From Vibrio sp. SNU_ST1 (GTDB lineage: Bacteria; Pseudomonadota; Gammaproteobacteria; Enterobacterales; Vibrionaceae), in the NCBI RefSeq assembly GCF_030563405.1, contig NZ_CP130749.1:1240001-1304000 (forward strand): a stretch of DNA of 64,000 nucleotides. The letters run 5' to 3'. Positions 20,973 to 29,460 of this stretch are shown piece by piece. The notes beneath the pieces are model-generated. The model was not told where the DNA came from. It saw only the letters and a list, made by a program, of their open reading frames with translations, and searched no databases. Positions within the stretch are counted from its first letter, which is position 1, and every line of letters begins with the position of its first letter. The translations under genes were made by a program, and so were the position numbers.

Positions 20973-21587
20973 CTATGCTGCTTCCGCTTTTACCACGGGT
21001 TGATAGCGTCCCGGTTTATGGTTCATCGCTAGAATCAAGTTAGTGACTATCGCACCAAGCACAGATAGTAGAACCAGTGACACATCAACAATAAACAGTG
21101 AAAGCACAACAATAGTGCAATCTAATGCCATCTGAACCTTGCCCGCACGAATCCCAAAACGTTCTTGTAAGAACAGCGCCAGAATGTTGAAGCCACCTAA
21201 GCTCATCTTATGACGGAAGATCACCAACATGCCGGTACCAATTAAGCCACCGCCCAGTAAGGCTGCATACAATGCATGAATTTCAGCAATCTGAATCACG
21301 TGATACAAATGATCCACTGCGAACGAAACAATCGAAACCGCGATAAAGGTATTGATGGTAAAACGCCAGCCCATACGAGCGACCGACAAAATATAGAAAG
21401 GTAAGTTAAGTGCGAAGAACACTTGGCCAAAGCTCAAATCTGTAACTTTGGTAATGAAGATCGCTAGACCAGCCGTGCCTCCGGTGAGCAAACCGACTTG
21501 ATTGAAAAAGATAACGCCGAGTGACACTAGCGCACTACCTAAGATCAGTGCCAGTAAGTTTTCGCGAAGGTTATGATCTTTATCCAT
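20973..21587 (-). CDS. YitT family membrane protein
   Basis: A 204-residue inner-membrane protein with five to six helices. The family signature is seen in NQVGLLTGGTAGLAIFI and GGLIGTGMLVIFRHKMSLGG. The function of the family is poorly known; transport is often assumed. The start is set at ATG 21587, with GGGAGAG upstream. An in-frame ATG at 21617 with AGGA before it would add ten residues, so both are possible. A palindrome at 21620-21640 lies directly upstream. Confidence 0.82.
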   Translation of the reverse strand: MDKDHNLRENLLALILGSALVSLGVIFFNQVGLLTGGTAGLAIFITKVTDLSFGQVFFALNLPFYILSVARMGWRFTINTFIAVSIVSFAVDHLYHVIQIAEIHALYAALLGGGLIGTGMLVIFRHKMSLGGFNILALFLQERFGIRAGKVQMALDCTIVVLSLFIVDVSLVLLSVLGAIVTNLILAMNHKPGRYQPVVKAEAA

Positions 21588-21619
21588 GTGAATGACTCTC
21601 CCTGAATCTTTTAACATCG

Positions 21620-21640
21620 CGTTTCAGTCCTGTTGAAACG
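21620..21640. promoter_or_regulatory. Palindrome upstream of the yitT-type gene
   Basis: CGTTTCA-N7-TGAAACG, 7-bp perfect arms, next to the possible start codons. It may be an operator; its regulator is not known. Confidence 0.4.
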
Positions 21641-21866
21641 ATTGAAGTACAAATTTACGATGTTTAACAGATAAGTCGAGTAATTGCGCAGTGTTACTGA
21701 GTGATTAATTTGTATACTAGTTTTTACAGGCTTTAAATACTTCACTAAAGCAAGAAGTTATATATAAAAAATTAAATATCCATCCTAAATTCTCCGCTTC
21801 TACCACATAATCAGCGAGCTTCGTGTTTTCCTATTTTATTAGTCACGTTTCATCCCAATTCCAGCG

Positions 21867-22211
21867 ATGCATAGATCTATGCATATAACGCATAGACTAA
21901 ATCACAAAAGGTCATTTGATACATACCCTACTCGTCATTATGATGCGCGACTTCTTACAACATTGAGCGCATGTAAACACCTTATGTTTTCACAATCTCT
22001 TTTTGCCCAACTTGCCAGAATGACGCTATTCCTCGTCATTAGTTTGGTTATTGTGCATCACAGTCAGCCATTGATTGACCTCTTGGCCCAGCATGCCGTG
22101 AGCAGTGGATGCCACCAGCAGTCAGCGCATGAGCATTCTGGGCACGAACACCACCATAAGATGACTGACCAACACATGTCAGCGCAAGACCACTCACATC
22201 ACCACCATTAA
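21867..22211 (+). CDS. Small membrane protein with histidine-rich C-terminus
   Basis: An open frame of up to 114 residues. One hydrophobic segment (MTLFLVISLVIVHHSQP, from about residue 52) is followed by a tail with clustered histidines (HEHSGHEHHHK and DHSHHHH), suggesting metal binding. I do not recognise a family. The start is uncertain: ATG 21867, 21879 or 21984 are all possible, and none has a good ribosome site. It ends 15 bases before an MFS gene, so the two may be co-transcribed. The organised composition argues for a real gene. Confidence 0.5.
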   Translation: MHRSMHITHRLNHKRSFDTYPTRHYDARLLTTLSACKHLMFSQSLFAQLARMTLFLVISLVIVHHSQPLIDLLAQHAVSSGCHQQSAHEHSGHEHHHKMTDQHMSAQDHSHHHH

Positions 22212-22226
22212 TTTAAGAGTATTAGA

Positions 22227-23438
22227 ATGAGCATTTTCCGTTTTCCTTTACTGGTATGGCTTGGGATCGGCACACTTATTATCAGTCTAGGGATCAGACA
22301 ATCATTCGGCATTTTCATGATGCCAATTTCAGAGCATTTCGGCACCGGCCGTGAGTTTTTCAGCTTCGCCATTGCTCTACAGAACCTGTTGTTCGGTGTG
22401 TTCCAACCTTTTGTTGGTATGGCAGCTGACAAATGGGGAGCAAGACGCATCATTATTGCTGGCGCATGTGCTTACGGTTTGGGTTTACTTCTTACCTCTA
22501 TTTCTACCGAATCAAGCATGCTTTACGTTTCACTGGGCGCACTCGTTGGCCTTGGGTTAAGTGCGACAAGTTATGTGATAGTACTTGGTGCAGTGGCGAA
22601 AGTTGTACCTGCAGAGCACGCGGCGAAGGCATTTGGTTTAACCACAGCAGCAGGTTCATTTGGTATGTTCGCGGTAATTCCGGGCGCGCAATACATGTTG
22701 AACGAATTCGACTGGCAGAGTGCAATGCAAGTGTTTGGCGTATTGTGTTGCTTGATGATCTCTTTTGCACTCTTCATGCGTGCGCCAAAAGCGGCATCAA
22801 ACAAACAGGCACAAGCAGAAGAGAACCAAACATTGAAAGAAGCGTTGTCTGAAGCGTTCTCTAACAAAAGTTACTGGTTGATTCATGCAGGCTTCTTTGT
22901 GTGTGGTTTCCACGTGATGTTTATTGCGACACACTTGCCAAGTTACTTAGCAGACAAGAATTTACCTGCGAGCAGCGCAGCGATGGCACTGGCTTATGTC
23001 GGTATCTTTAATATCTTCGGGTCTTACTTCTGGGGTGTAATGGGCGATAAGTTTAGTAAGCGTCATGTAATGTCGGCACTGTATTTAGTGCGTACTGTGG
23101 TTATTGGTGCGTTTGTGACTCTACCAGTAACGGTATCAACCGCAGCTATCTTCGGCGGGGCAATTGGATTCTGTTGGTTGGGTACGGTGCCGCTAACGTC
23201 TGGCTTAGTTCGTCAGATCTTCGGTGCCCGTTACCTATCAACTTTGTACGGATTGGTGTTCTTTACTCACCAAGTAGGTAGTTTCTTAGGCGCTTGGGTC
23301 GGTGGTCGTATTTACGATTACTACGGGTCTTACGAGCCGATCTGGTGGTCAACGGTAGTACTGGCATTTGCGGCAGCACTTATCCATTTACCCATCAATG
23401 ACAAGCCGATTGAGCGACTGAAATTGGCAATGGCTTAA
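22227..23438 (+). CDS. MFS transporter
   Basis: A 403-residue protein with about twelve membrane helices. Major facilitator features include GMAADKWGARR between helices 2 and 3 and the equivalent GVMGDKFSKRH in the second half. The sequence resembles the oxalate/formate antiporter and monocarboxylate-type branches, but the substrate cannot be assigned. The ATG is 15 bases after the histidine-rich protein gene. A long hairpin terminator follows. Confidence 0.87.
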   Translation: MSIFRFPLLVWLGIGTLIISLGIRQSFGIFMMPISEHFGTGREFFSFAIALQNLLFGVFQPFVGMAADKWGARRIIIAGACAYGLGLLLTSISTESSMLYVSLGALVGLGLSATSYVIVLGAVAKVVPAEHAAKAFGLTTAAGSFGMFAVIPGAQYMLNEFDWQSAMQVFGVLCCLMISFALFMRAPKAASNKQAQAEENQTLKEALSEAFSNKSYWLIHAGFFVCGFHVMFIATHLPSYLADKNLPASSAAMALAYVGIFNIFGSYFWGVMGDKFSKRHVMSALYLVRTVVIGAFVTLPVTVSTAAIFGGAIGFCWLGTVPLTSGLVRQIFGARYLSTLYGLVFFTHQVGSFLGAWVGGRIYDYYGSYEPIWWSTVVLAFAAALIHLPINDKPIERLKLAMA

Positions 23439-23486
23439 CGTTTAACGTTGACTCCCCCCAAGCAGCGAAAATCGCTAAGCAACCCA

Positions 23487-23544
23487 ATAAGAGAGTGAAC
23501 ATTGAAAGGAGAACATCCTGAGATATTCGCTCTCTTTTTTATTG
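23487..23544 (+). terminator. Long hairpin terminator after the MFS gene
   Basis: AAGAGAGTGAA pairs with TTCGCTCTCTT (one G-U type pair) across a 20-odd-base loop, then six T residues. Confidence 0.65.
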
Positions 23545-23664
23545 GCCGTTGTAAACGAAATTATAACTAGCGAAACTTGCATAAACCTCACTGAATAATA
23601 AGACTATTCTTTTCGTTTTAATTTATAGTATTCACTTGCTCCTTTAAAACTAATCCGTAGGCTT

Positions 23665-24390
23665 ATGGAATACCTAGATCAGACCGCCCTTATAGCAATG
23701 GTACTCATTTTTGCAGGCTCATTTGTGCAAACAGCAATCGGCTTTGGTTTGGCCATTGTAGCTGCCCCACTGTTGTTTTTGGTTTCACCAGACTATGTAC
23801 CTGCGCCTATCTGTTTAGTTGGCCTGTTCATCTCTTTATTCAACGCCTTTAAACACCGTGCAAACATTTCTATTGGCGGATTAAAAATCGCATTACTAGG
23901 ACGCATTCCAGGCTCACTGGCAGGCGGTGCCTTGTTGGTGATGGTTTCAACGAGCGTGTTGTCACTTTGGTTAGGTTTATTAGTGGTATTTGCAGTGATT
24001 GTCAGCTTACTTCCGTTTAGGTTAGAGCCGACGCCTGCCAAAATGGGCATCGCGGGATTCTTCTCAGGATTCTTTGGTACCAGTTCAGGTATTGGTGGCC
24101 CACCGATGGCGCTACTGCTACAGCACCAAGATGCCAATCAACTTCGTGGCAACTTATCTGCCTTTTTTGTCTTTAGTTCAATCATTTCGTTGATTGTTCA
24201 GATCCCAATTGGCTTCTTCACTATGCACCATTTGATCATCACCATCCCTTTGCTGCCTGCTGCTTGGTTGGGTTACAAAGTGGCGTTAATGACGACGCAA
24301 AGCATTCCTAAAGAGAAGATACGTATTGGTTCTTTACTGTTATGTTCTATCAGTGGCTTTACTGCAATCTGGCAAGGCTTAGCTGGTTAG
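23665..24390 (+). CDS. TauE/SafE family (TSUP) transporter
   Basis: A 241-residue membrane protein with about eight helices. It has the paired TSUP motifs: SFVQTAIGFGLAIVAAPLL in the first half and GFFSGFFGTSSGIGGPPMA in the second. Family members move sulfite, organosulfonates or related anions. No sulfur genes are adjacent, so the substrate is open. The gene appears to be alone, with a weak terminator after it. Confidence 0.87.
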   Translation: MEYLDQTALIAMVLIFAGSFVQTAIGFGLAIVAAPLLFLVSPDYVPAPICLVGLFISLFNAFKHRANISIGGLKIALLGRIPGSLAGGALLVMVSTSVLSLWLGLLVVFAVIVSLLPFRLEPTPAKMGIAGFFSGFFGTSSGIGGPPMALLLQHQDANQLRGNLSAFFVFSSIISLIVQIPIGFFTMHHLIITIPLLPAAWLGYKVALMTTQSIPKEKIRIGSLLLCSISGFTAIWQGLAG

Positions 24391-24399
24391 TATAGAGAT

Positions 24400-24430
24400 A
24401 ACGTAAGTGCTGAAGGTTGCTTACGTTTTG
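24400..24430 (+). terminator. Probable terminator after the TSUP gene
   Basis: The 8-bp stem AACGTAAG/CTTACGTT with a 12-base loop ends in TTTT. It is weaker than the other terminators here. Confidence 0.5.
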
Positions 24431-24780
24431 TAACTATTTTGATGACAGCTCACTCATCTCGATAAGCAAGCTCATATGACTGACTAGTGACGTTGTCCAT
24501 TATGCTCAAATACCCTAATACGGCGCCTTATTTAAGCTTTAAAGTCAGTACCACACTGTCGTAAACATCTCTATCTGGCAGTAACGATTCCCTCTCATTC
24601 ACCATCAATAAACCATTACTGCAAAAACCATTTTTCATAAGCTTTTTTGTATACAAAGCTGAGACTGTTCAAATTAGACTAAATGTTCAATTGAGAGCGT
24701 AGTTGCATTCACTATATCTCTATATACTCGCACAATCATTAGCTAGGTAGATGAGCACGCTCAGTATTAAGGACATTCAT
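24431..24780 (+). promoter_or_regulatory. Upstream region of the chemoreceptor gene
   Basis: About 350 AT-rich bases without a gene. An AAGGA ribosome site for the chemoreceptor lies at its end (about 24767-24772). No confident flagellar (sigma-28) or sigma-54 promoter was found by eye. Confidence 0.3.
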
Positions 24781-26685
24781 ATGAAACAACTTGGATTTAA
24801 GCAAGTTCTTTTAGTCGCAGTATCAGTAATAATCGCAATAAGTGTTGGTTCAGCCAACTATTTATCATATCAGAGTAAGAAGGAAGCACTCACTGAGACT
24901 ATTTATCAGAGCACACAAGACCGTATTCGCATTGAAGGGAATAAGGTTGAGACTTACCTAGAAGCGAAAACACAAGCAGTAGCAAAAGTAGCTGCTGATT
25001 ATCGTCAACATAATTATCAAGATAGACACGCCGAGCGAATGCGCGTGGGCTCATTGGGTGCTGACGTTGCGAACCTAATGATAGGTTTTGACAATGGTGA
25101 TGCTTATGCGTCATTCGATTACCCGGGCTGGGATAATCACAAAAGCCCAACAAGCTACGACCCTCGTAGTAAAGCTTGGTACAAAGAAGGTAAGCGTTCA
25201 GGAAGCCTTGTATATACAGACCCATATACAGATTCCACAACTGGTACCTTAATGGTGAGCATTGGTAAAGATGCTGGCAACGGTGTGGTATTGGCAGACA
25301 TTCCACTCGATGTTCTAAGTGACACTGTCTCTGAAATCGACCTCAACGGTGCTATTTCGATGATGATGACCAATGACATGACGGTGCTGGCTAGCACATC
25401 CAGTGTGGTTAAAGTGGGCACCAAATTAACGGATTACGCTTCTTTGAAAGACGTAGCAAAAAAAGCACAAAATTCAGAAAGCACAATCGTTAATTATAGT
25501 ATCAACGGCGTTGAAAAAGTGATGTTCAGCCATGCGGTTAGCTATGGTGACAAAGAGTGGTACCTACTTGTTGGATTAGACAAAAGCGTCGTATTCGCTG
25601 CGCTAGAAGTCGCTCAGCAACAAGCTATTATGATCACGATTGTCTACCTATTGATCAGCGTAGTTGTCACGTTATTCATTCTCAATATTCTTTACAAACC
25701 CATCCTAGCGTTGAAAGAAACCATTACGGGGTTATCAAATGGTGATGGTGATTTAACTCAGAGACTCGAAGTAAAGAAACACGATGATTTAGGGCAGATC
25801 GCATCAGGTGTAAACCAATTCATCGAACATATACAAGACTTGATGCTAAAAATTGACGCAGCATCGACTGAACTTAAAGAAAATGTGCAGCAGCTTGAAC
25901 ATAAATCAGATGAAAATAACCACATTTTAAATCAGCACGTGCAAGAAACGGAACAAATTGTCACTGCCATTGAAGAAATGAGTTCAACAGCTGACACCGT
26001 TGCGCAAAATGCTGGCGAGACGGCACAATCAACCAAAGTCGCTTCGGACATCGGGGAGCAATCACTCAATGCTGTCGGTGATGCACAAATGAAAGTTAAT
26101 GCACTAGTTTCTGAGATAGAGAACACATCATCGAACCTAGAAAGCATGAGCCAAGAAACTAAAGGGATCAGTGATATTTTGACAGTGATTGGTGAAATCG
26201 CTGAACAGACCAATCTCCTTGCGTTAAATGCAGCTATTGAAGCAGCACGAGCGGGCGAGCAAGGTCGTGGGTTTGCAGTAGTAGCTGATGAAGTGAGAGC
26301 CTTAGCAAGTCGAACACAAGCGAGTACACAACAGATTGAACAAGCGCTGACTCGTTTGCTTTCAGTGAACAAGAATGTCGAAGAGTCTATGAATAAAACG
26401 AAAGGGACTTGTGACGAAACATTTAATAACACCGAGAAAGTGGGCAGCAGCTTAAATGAGCTAACGACACAAGTAACGGGAATCAATGACCTCAGCATTC
26501 AAATTGCAACGGCCGCAGAAGAGCAAAGCAGCGTAACTCAGGAAATTAGTCGTAACATGGTGGCTCTGAGTGACATTGTAAATGAACTCAACAAAAATGG
26601 AGATCAAGCCTTGGTGCAAACCAACAATATCTCCCAAGTAAACGAAAGACTGGCATCAATGGTCGGCATGTTCAAACTGCGTTAA
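24781..26685 (+). CDS. Methyl-accepting chemotaxis protein with dCache domain
   Basis: A 634-residue chemoreceptor. Membrane helix 1 is at about residues 9-28, a periplasmic double-Cache domain at about 30-275, helix 2 at about 283-305, then HAMP. The cytoplasmic signalling domain has the hairpin tip IGEIAEQTNLLALNAAIEAA and EQGRGFAVVADEVRALA. The ligand pocket motif reads DPRSKAWY (127-134) where amino acid receptors usually have DPRxRPWY, so the binding arginine is a lysine here. The start is ATG 24781 with AAGGA; an upstream ATG at 24751 lacks one. The ligand is unknown. Confidence 0.93.
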   Translation: MKQLGFKQVLLVAVSVIIAISVGSANYLSYQSKKEALTETIYQSTQDRIRIEGNKVETYLEAKTQAVAKVAADYRQHNYQDRHAERMRVGSLGADVANLMIGFDNGDAYASFDYPGWDNHKSPTSYDPRSKAWYKEGKRSGSLVYTDPYTDSTTGTLMVSIGKDAGNGVVLADIPLDVLSDTVSEIDLNGAISMMMTNDMTVLASTSSVVKVGTKLTDYASLKDVAKKAQNSESTIVNYSINGVEKVMFSHAVSYGDKEWYLLVGLDKSVVFAALEVAQQQAIMITIVYLLISVVVTLFILNILYKPILALKETITGLSNGDGDLTQRLEVKKHDDLGQIASGVNQFIEHIQDLMLKIDAASTELKENVQQLEHKSDENNHILNQHVQETEQIVTAIEEMSSTADTVAQNAGETAQSTKVASDIGEQSLNAVGDAQMKVNALVSEIENTSSNLESMSQETKGISDILTVIGEIAEQTNLLALNAAIEAARAGEQGRGFAVVADEVRALASRTQASTQQIEQALTRLLSVNKNVEESMNKTKGTCDETFNNTEKVGSSLNELTTQVTGINDLSIQIATAAEEQSSVTQEISRNMVALSDIVNELNKNGDQALVQTNNISQVNERLASMVGMFKLR

Positions 26686-26788
26686 TTCCAACTAAAACAG
26701 TCATTTAGAACGAAAACCTGTAGTGTGTAGCGATTATAATTTCAAATAGCATCTATAGTTTTTCAATAGCAGTCATCGTTTAAAATAG

Positions 26789-26813
26789 CCGCCTTCTCCG
26801 AAGGCGGTTTTTT
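26789..26813 (+). terminator. Terminator after the chemoreceptor gene
   Basis: The 8-bp GC-rich stem CCGCCTTC/GAAGGCGG with a 3-base loop is followed by six T residues. Confidence 0.85.
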
Positions 26814-26864
26814 ATTCCTCTCTTTCAAAAGCCCCACCAGTGCTCTTCTAGGCAAGTTTATTAC

Positions 26865-27611
26865 TCATTTGCTATCTCTCAGAAACCTCGGTAACAAGGG
26901 TTCTATTCTTTGCGTCGGAATCAGTGGCACCAATAGGTAGATCAAACCGGCAAAGGCGATAGACGCTGCTAAGTCTTCAGGGCGGTGCATACCAAGCCAA
27001 ACTCGGCTATACGCGACACCACCAGACCAAATCAGCAAACTGCCCACCACATAGTAGCGCTTCGCTTCTAGGAACAAGCCGCCAAAGAACGCTAGACACA
27101 CGCCAACGAAAATCATGTGCCCAGATGGGAAAGAATAGTCAGTCTCACCTAGCCAATGACGTGTTCGCCACTCACTCACCTTATCTTTCACGGATGCAAT
27201 CGCTGCGTTCTTTTCTACCAATGGCAGTTCGTAAAACAGCTCTGGCATTTCAACAACTTCTTGCGTCACCAAATACTCAGAATAAGGACGCGGGCTTTCC
27301 GTAGAATGCTTTAAGAAGGTTTTTGCTGCAAAACTGAGAACCAACAACAAGCCGAGCTGCAGACAAAGGCTGACCAGCTTAGCTTTAGAAAATTTCATCG
27401 TGAGCAATACCAAAGACAAAACAGCTAGCGTTACCAAAAATCCTTGATTACCCGCTGAGTAAGTCACAAACGTTATGAATGCGCCTTGGAAAGGCGAAAC
27501 CGCAGCTCCAAGGTCAAAATTAGATCCAAAGATCAAAAACGGTACGAGAGAAGACAAACTTAGAACGAGCAGTAATAAGCCTTTGGATTTGTTAGAGAAC
27601 AGAGAAGTCAT
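26865..27611 (-). CDS. pgpB: PAP2-family membrane phosphatase, PgpB-like
   Basis: A 248-residue inner-membrane protein with about six helices. The three PAP2 phosphatase motifs are present: KTFLKHSTESPRP, then PSGH, then SRVWLGMHRPEDL with the catalytic histidine. Length and layout match PgpB, which dephosphorylates phosphatidylglycerol phosphate and undecaprenyl pyrophosphate. The assignment to PgpB and not another PAP2 protein is by resemblance. It is divergent from the ribB region and has no operon partner. Confidence 0.82.
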   Translation of the reverse strand: MTSLFSNKSKGLLLLVLSLSSLVPFLIFGSNFDLGAAVSPFQGAFITFVTYSAGNQGFLVTLAVLSLVLLTMKFSKAKLVSLCLQLGLLLVLSFAAKTFLKHSTESPRPYSEYLVTQEVVEMPELFYELPLVEKNAAIASVKDKVSEWRTRHWLGETDYSFPSGHMIFVGVCLAFFGGLFLEAKRYYVVGSLLIWSGGVAYSRVWLGMHRPEDLAASIAFAGLIYLLVPLIPTQRIEPLLPRFLRDSK

Positions 27612-27998
27612 GGCTAAGATCTTTTAGATAAAGTGGTCGGATGCTATCGCAGCTTAGCATCGTCAATATCAATTTTATGTCAAAACGGTCAGTCAGCCGT
27701 CATGGTGTAACAATATTCGATTAATGGACCTCTTGAGTATTGATTCGGTGAACAGCCACGCCAGCATCAATAATGTTCGACATCCACTTATGTTCATAGA
27801 GCAACAAAGACCACTCAAACCAGCTGAGACAAAGGCATTATCCCACTAAAGACTGCCGGACACGTTCTGCTGATAAAGTGAACACTTACCCGATTATAAG
27901 GCCGGAATCTGAAAAACTTTGCTGTCAGTCCTTTAAATCCACTATTGAAAGGATTACCATCTGGTCTGCTTTCAAAGCAAAACAGATTATTAATTTTT
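27612..27998. promoter_or_regulatory. Divergent promoter region of pgpB and ribB
   Basis: About 390 bases between the PAP2 gene and the riboswitch. It must hold the promoter of the ribB leader transcript. No specific -10/-35 pair could be assigned with confidence. Confidence 0.3.
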
Positions 27999-28141
27999 AT
28001 TCTCAGGGCGGGGCGAAACTCCCCACCGGCGGTATGTTTTTAGCAAAATCTAAAGATAAGCCCGCGAGCGCTCGATTCGTCGAGGTCAGCAGATCTGGTG
28101 AGATGCCAGAGCCGACGGTCATAGTCCGGATGAGAGAGAAT
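27999..28141 (+). promoter_or_regulatory. FMN riboswitch (RFN element)
   Basis: The conserved RFN pattern is present: closing stem ATTCTC/GAGAAT, then AGGGCGGGGCGAAACTCCCC, ACCGGCGGTA, GAGCGCTCG, TCAGCAGATCTGGTGAGA, GCCAGAGCCGACGGTCATAG and TCCGGATGAGAGAGAA. It lies 350 bases before ribB and should shut off ribB when FMN is plentiful. An open frame across it (27878-28159) is not a gene. Confidence 0.96.
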
Positions 28142-28156
28142 GAAAACACACTCGTT

Positions 28157-28203
28157 TAAGTTGGAAAGGTGTACCTATTTATTAGGTTCATGCCTCCAAC
28201 TTA
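28157..28203 (+). promoter_or_regulatory. Riboswitch expression-platform hairpin
   Basis: TAAGTTGGA pairs with TCCAACTTA, with an inner ACCTA/TAGGT stem, directly after the FMN aptamer. A T-rich stretch follows about 20 bases on, so it may be a terminator or switching hairpin. Confidence 0.6.
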
Positions 28204-28244
28204 GGCGGGTGCATTTCGTTTTGGATAAAACCATAATGAGCTAA

Positions 28245-28404
28245 TACCAATCACAGTAAATAAATGATCAGAGATAGCGCAGGAAAAACGCTTGAGAACA
28301 AGGCAAAATTTTTCGATAAGTAGTTATTCTACAGTCAAAAATTCTAACGCCGTTATCAAGGATTTTAACTAGCTAGAATGACCAGTTGTTTACTACGATT
28401 GGTA
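28245..28404. repeat. 160-bp inverted-repeat (MITE-like) element
   Basis: The left end TACCAATCACAGTAAATAA and the right end read in reverse (TACCAATCGTAGTAAACAA) match at 16 of 19 positions. Inner arms also pair: CTTGAGAACAAGGC with GCCGTTATCAAG, and AATTTTT with AAAAATT around AGTAG/CTAC. The whole unit can fold as one long hairpin. It sits between the FMN riboswitch platform and ribB. I recall similar repeats scattered in Vibrio genomes; no second copy was seen in this window. Confidence 0.75.
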
Positions 28405-28492
28405 CAAGCCTCTTGTAATGAGTAGGCTTTGTTGTGCTCGGTTGAGATCCCTCATACAGCCCTGATTCTGGTGATATTTTAGGAGTTTAACC

Positions 28493-29149
28493 ATGAATCA
28501 GTCTTCACTACTTGCCGAATTTGGCGAACCAATCACTCGCGTTGAAAACGCACTACAAGCTCTACGTGAAGGTCGTGGCGTACTTTTACTCGATGATGAA
28601 GATCGCGAGAACGAAGGCGACATCATCTACTCAGTAGAACACCTAACTAATGCGCAAATGGCGCTTATGATCCGCGAATGCAGCGGTATAGTGTGCCTGT
28701 GTCTAACTGACGAGCAAGCGAATCAACTTGAACTTCCACCTATGGTTGTTGATAACAATAGCGCAAACCAAACTGCGTTTACCGTAACTATCGAAGCGAA
28801 AGTTGGCGTAACGACAGGTGTTTCTGCCGCTGACCGTGTAACAACGATCAAGACTGCTGCAAACCCAACAGCTAAGCCTACTGACCTTGCTCGCCCTGGC
28901 CACGTATTCCCACTACGCGCTCGTAAAGGTGGTGTACTTGCTCGCCGCGGCCACACAGAAGGCACTGTGGATCTTATGCAAATGGCTGGTCTTCAATCGG
29001 CAGGTGTACTTTGTGAAGTAACCAACCCAGACGGCACGATGGCAAAAGCGCCAGAGATCGTGGCTTTCGGCAAACTTCACAACATGCCAGTGCTGACCAT
29101 TGAAGATATGGTGATGTACCGCACTGAGTTCGACCTAAAACTGGCTTAG
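28493..29149 (+). CDS. ribB: 3,4-dihydroxy-2-butanone 4-phosphate synthase
   Basis: A 218-residue cytosolic enzyme that converts ribulose 5-phosphate to formate and dihydroxybutanone phosphate for riboflavin synthesis. Active-site motifs are DDEDRENEGD (residues 34-43), the flexible-loop threonines near FTVTIEAK, and RPGHVFPLRARKGGVLARRG with GHTEG. The length matches stand-alone RibB; no GTP cyclohydrolase II domain is fused. TTTAGGAG precedes the ATG. Expression is governed by the upstream FMN riboswitch. Confidence 0.96.
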   Translation: MNQSSLLAEFGEPITRVENALQALREGRGVLLLDDEDRENEGDIIYSVEHLTNAQMALMIRECSGIVCLCLTDEQANQLELPPMVVDNNSANQTAFTVTIEAKVGVTTGVSAADRVTTIKTAANPTAKPTDLARPGHVFPLRARKGGVLARRGHTEGTVDLMQMAGLQSAGVLCEVTNPDGTMAKAPEIVAFGKLHNMPVLTIEDMVMYRTEFDLKLA

Positions 29150-29322
29150 TGCTTAGTATCCCGATATTTACTCAAGCGCATTGACCTAAATAGATTTAGG
29201 CTCACCAATTGAGCAAAGCTTATTTTAAACAGCGCATAGTGACTGTCACTCAAACAGCTTTTACAGCTGATTGATACCGTCAAGTAAACCCTGTTAGCGT
29301 CTGAATAGCATCCCAAAATTAG

Positions 29323-29351
29323 AGCCTCACTGATTTCAGTGGGGCTTTTTT
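29323..29351 (+). terminator. Terminator after ribB
   Basis: The stem AGCCTCACTG/CAGTGGGGCT (one T-G pair) with an ATTT loop is followed by five T residues. It lies 170 bases after the ribB stop. Confidence 0.8.
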
Positions 29352-29416
29352 CATACTCACGTCCGATAAAAAACCGAGCCAATTAGCAACTATTATCATT
29401 AACAACGAACAATTGC

Positions 29417-29430
29417 TATGTTATAACATA
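29417..29430. promoter_or_regulatory. Perfect palindrome before the ABC importer operon
   Basis: TATGTTATAACATA, 14 bp, lies 30 bases before the first gene of the ABC operon. It resembles half of a Zur or Fur-family site but lacks the normal spacing. A role as an operator is plausible, and its regulator is unassigned. Confidence 0.45.
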
Positions 29431-29460
29431 CCAATAATTACTCATAACTAGGACAAAAGC

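Noticed and set aside
27878..28159. Open frame of 93 codons
   Set aside because: It overlays the FMN riboswitch aptamer; the conserved RNA explains the sequence.
29417..29430. Zur box
   Set aside because: The half-sites overlap; the usual gammaproteobacterial Zur site is about 5 bp longer with a central spacer. Kept only as an unassigned palindrome.
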